Shown: positions 57,040 to 64,000 of the stretch, in pieces
Position numbering within the stretch: position 1 is the first letter of the stretch
How the letters are laid out: every line of letters starts with the position of its first letter
NCBI GenBank assembly: GCA_024291935.2
Contig: CM044316.1
Location: forward strand, 75,346,501-75,410,500
Source: Okapia johnstoni
Taxonomy: Eukaryota > Chordata > Mammalia > Artiodactyla > Giraffidae
DNA: 64,000 bases
Reading direction: 5' to 3'
The notes under the pieces: model-generated
What the model was told of the DNA's origin: nothing
Database searches by the model: none
What the model saw: only the letters and a program-made list of their open reading frames with translations
Translations under genes and position numbers: made by a program

Positions 57040-57780
57040 ATATATTATATATCTCAGTCAAAATAAATTAGTTCTGGCAACACAATAATAACTGCTTTAA
57101 TTATTCTGAAGAAAATGATCAACATATGTTAAAGGATTTAAGAAAATATATTAAACAGAACTTAAACTTGTTCTAGAGAAGTGGTTGAATTTTAGCCAGT
57201 AGGGAAGAATGGGTGATTGCACCAAGCCAGAAGCCAAGCCTAGCAAGAGTTGCCATACAGCTAACCAAGTTTTATTTTAAAATTAAGCCATGTGAGGTTG
57301 TTCTAATGTAGACAGACGTTTCTCAGAAAAGCCACTGCTTCTGTGATGATTATGTGTGTCTCATTTTCCTACAGACAGGGTCATGTCTTCTTTAACTGTG
57401 ACTCCAGTGTAAAGTTCATTTTGTTAGCATCATTTTCAATATGCTACAGTTTCTCCACAATGCCACACAGTCATCATAATCCTCTAACCGTTCAGAAACA
57501 AAGGTTTAGAAGGAGCCAAAATGGTGACGATCAGTACAAGATATGAAGCTCCTTTACCAGGAATTTCAAGCAATAGCTTCATTCTTTATCTCATCTTTAT
57601 AGCATCAAACAGTATGTTCTATATTTTTCTCAAATTCTATGTTTACTTTATTTGCTGGACAAAGGGATTTCTCAATATGATTCAGTCACTTTCCTTTTTA
57701 CCATATCTGACATGATCTAAATCTAAACCATATATAATCTACTTTTGGCCCTTCAAATTGTCTAAGACATCAGGCTATCT
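57040..57780. other. Unassigned DNA
   Basis: About 740 bases. A 67-codon frame at 57343..57546 has no identifiable features. No gene recognised. Confidence 0.4.
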
Positions 57781-57787
57781 AAGAAAT

Positions 57788-57987
57788 CAGTGTTAAAGAA
57801 TCTGTCTGCCAACGCAGGAGACATGTGTTCGATCCCTGGGTTGCAAAGATCTCCTGGAGAAGGAAATGGGAACTCACTCCAGTATTCTTGCCAGGGAAAT
57901 CAAATGGAAAGAGGAGTCTGGCAGGCTACAGTCCACAGTGTCACAAAAGAGTCAGGCATGACTTTGTGACTAAACAACAACAGCAAC
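57788..57987 (+). mobile_element. Bov-tA SINE, slightly 5'-truncated
   Basis: Begins 'tcagtgttaaagaatctg' in the tRNA-like head, keeps the B-box region 'tgttcgatccc', the BovA block and an AACAACAACAGCAAC tail. A 7-base duplication, aagaaat, is at 57781..57787 and 57988..57994. Confidence 0.9.
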
Positions 57988-57994
57988 AAGAAAT

Positions 57995-59161
57995 ATATGT
58001 CATGGCAAGACTGTTTGAGACTTCCTATCAGTGATATCATTTATTTTGGTTGCTCATGATTCTACATTTTTCTATAAATATTTTGGACTTTCTGTTGGAC
58101 TTCAAGTATAAATTTTACAGAAAACAAGATTTCCTGTGGTGAGAAGGAGATCAACTGCAGAGCATATAGTATTTAACAACCCTGGACAGGTCAGATAACC
58201 GTGGTTTCTTTTGTTTAAAAACCCCTCAACTCTCAACACCATTCAATGGGAAATATCCCATCCTTAGCCTGAGAAACTAATCTGTATAAATATATACTTT
58301 TGAAAAATATATTCAAGATTCATATACTGTTATTAAAAATAAAAATAAGTCTTTCAAACATGTAATTTTCAAGCCACTGATTTTTCATAGAGCGAATCTG
58401 TATAAAAGTCTCTCATAATTTAGAAGAGAAAGATAAAATTGTTCCCTGAAAAAGTTTCAAAAGATAAATTACAACTTTAGGAAAAAGGTGAGCATAAATT
58501 TTCCCACATAGACTGCTATCATGAATTTCAATCCAAATATGCACATAAATTATATTGAGGTAATACTTCATAGATTTCATTATTAGCCTTCGATAACAGG
58601 TAAATCTTAAAGCTATTTAGTATTGATGTTCACAGTTTTACAGTATTGGTTAAACAATACTTCAAATTCATTGATTACTTACAATTATATTTCTTTTTAC
58701 TTGCATATTTCTTTGTATTTCTCTTTTAGCTCTGACGGCTTCTGTGTGGGTATTGATATTTTATTTTTTTAAAGAAGGAATGCACTCCCTAAATTATAGT
58801 GATTTCTAAGATACCACAGGTTATAAATGGTTAAGATGAGAGAAATTCAGATTACAATTTTAGTCCCAATGCTTGGACACTGAGATCTATTTAAGAAAAA
58901 TATTAAGTAATGAAAAATGAGAATCTGGAAGACACCTTTAAGCAATCACAAATTTTAAAGAAAATATTTCCAGGGGTAATAAAGTAACAAACAGAGTTTA
59001 AGAAACATTTGAAGAAAATTGTTCGACAATTGGGAGATTAGGAAACACTGATAATATTTTTTTTTTTAAATTAAGAGGACTAGGAAAAATAAATTAAAAC
59101 ACTAGAGATATAAGAATCAGAAAACTTTCTCTTTTTCTTCCTCTCTTTCTCTCTGTTTCTC

Positions 59162-59201
<40 letters not shown>

Positions 59202-60217
59202 CCAATTAGGTGCTTTGAAATAAAGCAATCATTTGTAATAACAAACTGTAAAGTTCTTTGAAATGTATTTACCATAAAATTTTAATGATTATATCAATGA
59301 AAATGTTAAGATTTTGAGAGATCTCAAAGAGATCTCAGGTAATGAAAGACGGCCTGAATAAATAGAAATATAGAAAATGTCCCTAGAAGAGAAGATCAAG
59401 TACAGCAATAAAGAAAGGAAAACCAAGATCTTTGTCTGAAAATATTTCAAAAGGTATAAGAAAATAGTGGGGACAATCACTATAATCAGATGGTGTTCAG
59501 GAAAACTACAGAAATTTTCGGATTAAAGTTTTTAAAAGTGGGGTATTTGAAGTAATCTGAAATTGTACAAAGCATTATCAACATATTTCATTGATTTAGC
59601 CCAATATTAAATGTGCCTGCTTGGCCTCTTCAATCTAATAAATCAAGTTTGTACTTCCTTTAAAAATTTAAGAGAGACATATATATAATATGATTTACTA
59701 GAAAGCCTTTTTAAAAAAATTATCTCAAATTATATACTTATTTAAAATGAGGTTTATACATATTTAGATCTCTTCTACCCTGAATATCAATCAAAATGCA
59801 CAAAGAGGAGTTAAGGAAATATGTGTTAGAGAAAATTATCTTCTGGGAATATTTCTTAAATACATAAGGAAATATAAAGACTAGGGTAAGTTTAAAGGTT
59901 AATTTTGTATAGAAAAATATTACTAATAAGTGATGATTTAATGTCATAATAACATTGAAAATAATTTTAATGAAAAATAGAGCAACCGTTGGATTCAAAT
60001 GATTTTGAAAAAATAGGTAGGCTATTAATTATTATAAATCATGTTGCTGAGAAAACCACATGAGTTAATGAGACATAACAAAATTGCCATAGTGTATCAA
60101 AAGAAAAAAATTCTCATATGTGGAGAAATAATAAAAATAGTTATCAGGTGCAGACTCAGATATATTTGAGAAAAACAAAGAAATAAATTAAATTTGAATA
60201 TATACAATACTGTATAT
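57995..60217. other. AT-rich DNA, no recognised gene
   Basis: About 2.2 kb without recognised transposons or coding sequence, with a CT-rich run and a CA microsatellite at 59140-59198. Confidence 0.4.
59167..59198 (+). repeat. (CA)16 microsatellite
   Basis: A perfect CA tract preceded by a CTTT/CTCT-rich stretch (59128-59166). Confidence 0.97.
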
Positions 60218-60224
60218 ATTAATA

Positions 60225-60417
60225 AAATAGATAAATAAAAGGACCTATTGTATAGCACAGGTAACTCTGCTCGATACTCTGTAATGGCCTGTATAGGAAA
60301 GGAATCTAAAAAACAGTGGATATATGTATAACTGATTCACCTCGCTGCATGCCTGAAACTAATACAATTTTGGAAATCAACTATACTCCAATAAAAAAAC
60401 AAACAAACAAAAAAAAC
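60225..60417 (+). mobile_element. L1 3' end, sense
   Basis: Contains 'gacctattgtatagcacag..aactctgctcgatactctgtaat', 'gcatgcctgaaactaatac' and 'aatcaactatactccaataaaaaaac', the ruminant L1 3' UTR with poly-A signal and A/C-rich tail. A possible 7-base TSD, attaata, is at 60218..60224 and 60418..60424. Confidence 0.85.
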
Positions 60418-60424
60418 ATTAATA

Positions 60425-60719
60425 TAGGTGGTTACACCAGTGTCCATGGCTCATGTCATAACAGTGATAACAATGATTCTGAGATGTTGTTCTGTCTAGC
60501 AGTCTCAGTAGAACTATGAAGCCCAGACACACAATAAGTGGAGAAAAATATATATGTGCTATCCAAGCTATGAGCACAGAAAGATTGAGCTTCATAGATT
60601 ACAGATTCACCAGAATGGGTGAAAGATTTTTGAAACTGAACAATCAAGAGTGGGGTTCGTTAAAGAAAGTTTTTAAGGAGAAGAGAGTCATGACTGTTAA
60701 AGGAGAAGTAATGCATGTC
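60425..60719. other. Unassigned DNA upstream of BovB
   Basis: About 295 bases, no recognised element. It is in frame with the BovB to its right and supplies the first 68 codons of the frame at 60516. Confidence 0.4.
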
Positions 60720-61571
60720 ATCCCAAAGAAAAAGAAATGCAAAAAAGCAAAACGGCTATCTGAAGAGGCCTTACAAATAGCTATGAAAAGAAGAGAAGTG
60801 AAAAGCAAAGGGGAAAAGGAAAGATATACCCATTTGAATGCAGAGTTACAAAGAATAGCAAGGAGAGATAAGAAAGCCTTCTTCAGTGATCAGTGCAAAG
60901 AAATAGAGGAAAAAAACAGAATGGGAAAGACTGGAGATCTCTTCAAGAAAATTAGAGATACCAAGGGAACATTTCATGCAAAGATGGGCACAATAAAGGA
61001 CAGAAATGGTATGGACATAACAGAAGCAGAAGATATTAAGAAGAGGTGGCAAGAATACACAGAAGAACGGTACAAAAAAGATCTTCATGACCCAGATAAT
61101 CACAATGGTGTGATCACTCACCTAGAGCCAGACATCCTGGAATGTGAAGTCAGGTGGGCCTTAGGAAGCATCACTACAAACAAAGCTAGTGGAAGTGATG
61201 GAATTCCAGTTGAGCTATTTCAAATCCTGAAAGATGATGTTGTGAAAGTGCTGCATTCAATATGCCAGCAAATTTGGAAAATGCGACCATGGCCACAGGA
61301 CTGGAAAAGGTCAGTTTTCATTCCAATCCCAAAGAAAGGCAATGCCAAAGAATGTTCAAACTATGGTACAATTGTACTCATCTCACATAGTAGTAAAGTA
61401 ATGCTCAAAATTCTCCAAGTCAAGCGTCAACGATACGTGAATCATGAACTTCCAGATGTTCAAGCTGGTTTTAGAAAAGGCGGAAGAACCAGAGATCAAC
61501 ATGTCAAGATTCGCTGGATCATCAAAAATGCAAGAGAATTCCAGAAAAAACATCTATATCTGCTTTATTGA
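60516..61571 (+). pseudogene. BovB linker/RT N-terminal frame with unrelated 68-codon lead
   Basis: A 351-codon frame. Residues 1-68 come from flanking DNA and match nothing I know. From residue 69 (IPKKKKCKKAK) it is BovB: linker RIARRDKKAF 113-122 and KKIRDTKGTFHAKMG, RT blocks NKASGSDGIP 222-231, RSVFIPIPKKG 265-275, and a changed QAGFRKGGRTRDQH 316-329 (family: GRGTRDQI). It ends by a frameshift just before catalytic motif A (nucleotides 61565-61600, where 'gactgtgtgg' has lost bases). The lead sequence is a coincidental open frame at a 5'-truncation point, not a real gene fusion. Confidence 0.87.
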
Positions 61572-62627
61572 CTATGCCAAAGATTTTGATGTGTGGATCA
61601 CAATAAAGTGTGGAAAATTCTGAAAGAGATGGGAATACCAGACTACCTGACCTGCCTCTTGAGAAACCTGCATGCAGGTCAGGAAGCAATAGTTAGAACT
61701 GGACATGGAACAACACACTGGTTCCAAATAGGAAAAGGAGTACGTCAAGGCTGTATATTGTCACCCTGCTTATTTAACTTATATGCAGAGTATATCATGA
61801 GAAACGCTGGGCTGGAAGAAGCACAAGCTGGAATCAAGATTGCCATGAGAAATATCAATAGCTTCAGATATGCAGATGACACCAACCTTATGGCAGAAAG
61901 TAAAGAGGAACTAAGGAGCCTCTTGATGAAAGTGAAAAAGGAGAGTGAAAAAGTTGGCTTAAAACTAAACACTCAGAAAACTAAGATCATGGCATCCAGT
62001 CCCATCACTTCATGGCAAATAGACGGGGAAACAGTGAAAAAAGTGGCAGATTTTATTTTGGGGGCTCCAAAATCACTGCAGATGGTGATTGCAGCCATGA
62101 AATTAAAAGATGCTTACTCCTTGGAAGGAAAGTTATGACCAACCTAGACAGTATATTAAAAAGCAGAGACATTACTTTGCCAACAAAGGTCCATCTAATC
62201 AAGGCTATGGTTTTTCCAGTGGTCATGTATGGATGTGAGAGTTGGACCATAAAGAAAGCTGAGCACCAAAGAATTGATGCTTTTGAACTGTGGTGTTGGA
62301 GAAGACTCTTGAGAGTCCCTTGGACTGCAAGGAGATCCAACCAGTCCCTCCTAAAGGAGATCAGTCCTGAGTGTTCATTGTAAGGACTGATGTTGAAGTT
62401 GAAACTCCAATATTTTGGCCACCTGATGCTAAGAACAGACTCACTGGAAAAGACTCTGATGCTGGGAAAGATTGAAGCAGGAGGAGAAGGGAACGGCAGA
62501 GGATGAGATGGTTGGATGGCATCACCGACTCAATGGACATGAGTTTGTGTAAACCCTGGGAGTTGGTGATGGACAGAGAGGCCTGGCGTGCTGTAGTCCA
62601 TGGGGTCACAGACGGTCAGACTGAGCA
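60720..62627 (+). mobile_element. BovB LINE, 1.9 kb, sense
   Basis: Starts at the linker (KKKKCKKAK) and runs through RT and C-terminal region to 'ggggtcacagacggtcagactgag', just short of the usual GAACT tail. Frames: 60516..61571, 61593..62138, 62012..62383. At least three frameshifts (near 61570, near 62070, and a stop at 62382). Confidence 0.93.
61593..62138 (+). pseudogene. BovB RT C-terminal fragment (181 codons)
   Basis: Starts on a GTG after the motif A frameshift. Contains HWFQIGKGVRQGCILSPCLF (motif B, 42-61), RYADDTNLM with an intact YADD at 93-96, and ESEKVGLKLNTQKTKIMASS. It then runs out of frame after ADFILGAP, where a G run of the 'ttgggggctcc' region differs in length from other copies. 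The best-preserved motif B/C segment of the window, but separated from motif A. Confidence 0.88.
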
Positions 62628-63793
62628 CCTCTGTGCGCCTTTTCCTTGGGCACCATCTTGATTTCCACACTGTCCTTGCATTTTTGCTTTACCAGACACA
62701 GTCTCCTAATAAGCATGTTCCCCTTTTTGCAGAAATTCACACTGCTGACCTTGCAGTTTTTTGCCATGGAAGGGCTGCCACTGGCGGCTGTAGATTAATA
62801 ATGGCTCAACTCTTGTTGATTTTGATTAAGGTTCTGAGGTTAGAAAAATGTAATTTGTACCCTACAAGGTAGTATAGAGTACGTGACAGCAATTAATCCT
62901 TTTCTTACTGATGACAATGATAAAATACACCCTGTTGCTTCCAATATTTTTGTTAATATTCCAAAAGGGTAATTTACTTCTCCTTGTATTTTAGATAAGT
63001 ATTTTTCATAACTTCAAAGTGTCTAATACTAAAACTTTATTAAGCATTTTTTAAAAATCAGGAACAATGTCAACATTATTATTGTGGGAATAACTTATGA
63101 AAACTAATGATTTGTAATGAAACTTAATTTCAATGAAATGTAAACTTCATACATAGGTATAAAGAATGGCAAATGTAGTTTTTGCTGATCTCCTGTGTAT
63201 TACAATTCAGTAACTTCAAACATTTTTAACAAAGATCAAATAAATCTGGTAAAATGAAGTCAATGGTATGCTTAGTTTAGACTTAATCATCCAAATTTTC
63301 AATGTTATGTGTATGTTATGTTAGCTTTAGTTACATACTTACTCTGAAATCGCTACAATTCAGTTTGTAAAGTACATTATCTAAACTGCAATAATTACTG
63401 AATGTTTTATATGACCTCTCATAAACCAGAGGAATCATTAGCTTGGAAAGAATGGTATACTCCCAATTCCTCTAAGCTACTTAAGCGGCCCAGCCAAACT
63501 CTGTGTTCAACAAATAGTCAATAGGAAAATTTAGTAAAAGTATTGGGCAATTAAATATAAATGAAGAAGCACCAAGGGGAACATCACTCAGTCATCCCTT
63601 TCTTGGCAAGACAGGTGTATTCATGGGACTTAAGGGTATTCACCTTTGGGATATAAGTAACGGATGACAAAAGCTCTGTTAGTACACTCATAAATTGGTC
63701 ATAAATTTATTGTAGTTGTTGACCATCAAAGTTCTTATACCAGAGAAGGTCAAACACGTCATTTTGAATATCAGTATGTTTTATAAAATTGGC
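62628..63793. other. Unassigned DNA
   Basis: About 1.2 kb. The part at 62640-62850 is less AT-rich and may be a relic of something, but I could not identify it. The rest is AT-rich with no gene. Confidence 0.35.
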
Positions 63794-64000
63794 GTTCAGT
63801 TCAGTCACTTAGTTGTGTCTGACTCTTTGCAGCATGCCAGTCTTCCCTGTCCATTACCAACTCCCGGAGCTTACTCAGACTCATGTCTGTTGAGTCGGTG
63901 ATGCCATCCAACCATCTCATCCTCTGTCATCCCCTTCTCCTTCTCTGCAATTGTGCAGTAGTTTGAACATTCCTTGGTACTGCCTTTCTTTGGGATTGGA
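63794..64000 (-). mobile_element. BovB LINE with internal deletion, runs off the window
   Basis: The 3' end (63794..63946) goes from the GTTCA tail to the 'ccccttctcc' block, then jumps directly to RT-domain sequence ('gcaattgtgcagtagtttgaacattcc', equivalent to about 30374 in the 29091 copy). Comparing with that copy, about 1.1 kb between them is absent. The element continues past position 64000. Confidence 0.85.

Noticed and set aside
1..64000. CRISPR arrays, operons, ribosome binding sites, bacterial promoters or phage genes
   Set aside because: The repeat content is that of a ruminant nuclear genome. No regularly spaced repeats other than microsatellites are present, and no prokaryotic gene organisation is seen.

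Overview
The window is intergenic or intronic DNA from a ruminant, most likely a bovid (cattle, sheep, goat or buffalo group). The diagnosis rests on three repeat families seen throughout: BovB (RTE-type) LINEs ending in short GTTCA/GAACT tandem units instead of poly-A, the BovB/tRNA-derived SINEs Bov-tA and BovA2 (some with AGC-repeat tails), and ruminant-type L1. I found no host protein-coding exon, no RNA gene and no CpG island. Nearly every longer open frame is a fragment of BovB, or its antisense shadow.

Layout. 1-8.4 kb: AT-rich DNA with a BovA2, a Bov-tA with target-site duplications (TSDs), a TSD-flanked BovB 3' end and a solo retroviral-type LTR. 8.4-11.7 kb: a SINE/BovB fusion, two tandem BovB 3' ends and a 1.5-kb BovB. 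11.7-19.4 kb: mostly unassigned AT-rich DNA, an L1 3' end with a (TG)n tract and an old antisense BovB. 19.4-27.7 kb: BovB copies, old mammalian LTRs and a tail-to-tail BovB pair. 29-33 kb: the longest BovB copy (endonuclease to 3' end, with a 544-codon frame) abutting a 5'-inverted L1. 34-35.8 kb: an L1 5' UTR / BovB / L1 3' end composite. 35.8-44.3 kb: long repeat-poor stretch with a few SINEs, a MIR, a MER5A-like piece and a MaLR LTR end. 44.3-47.4 kb: a Bov-tA split by an inverted copy of DNA lying 0.5 kb downstream, then a 2-kb BovB. 48.5-57.9 kb: SINEs, BovB 3' ends and the only BovB in the window with its 5' UTR and the start of its endonuclease domain. 58-64 kb: AT-rich DNA, an L1 tail, a 1.9-kb BovB, and an internally deleted BovB running off the window.

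Summing my BovB intervals gives about 20.8 kb, roughly one third of the window. All copies are broken (5' truncations, frameshifts, stops, motif substitutions), so nothing here looks autonomously mobile. No new gene system was found. The observations most worth a second look are structural: the inverted templated insertion inside a SINE at 44.46-44.73 kb, the L1/BovB/L1 composite at 34-35.8 kb, and the 5'-inverted L1 at the edge of the longest BovB.
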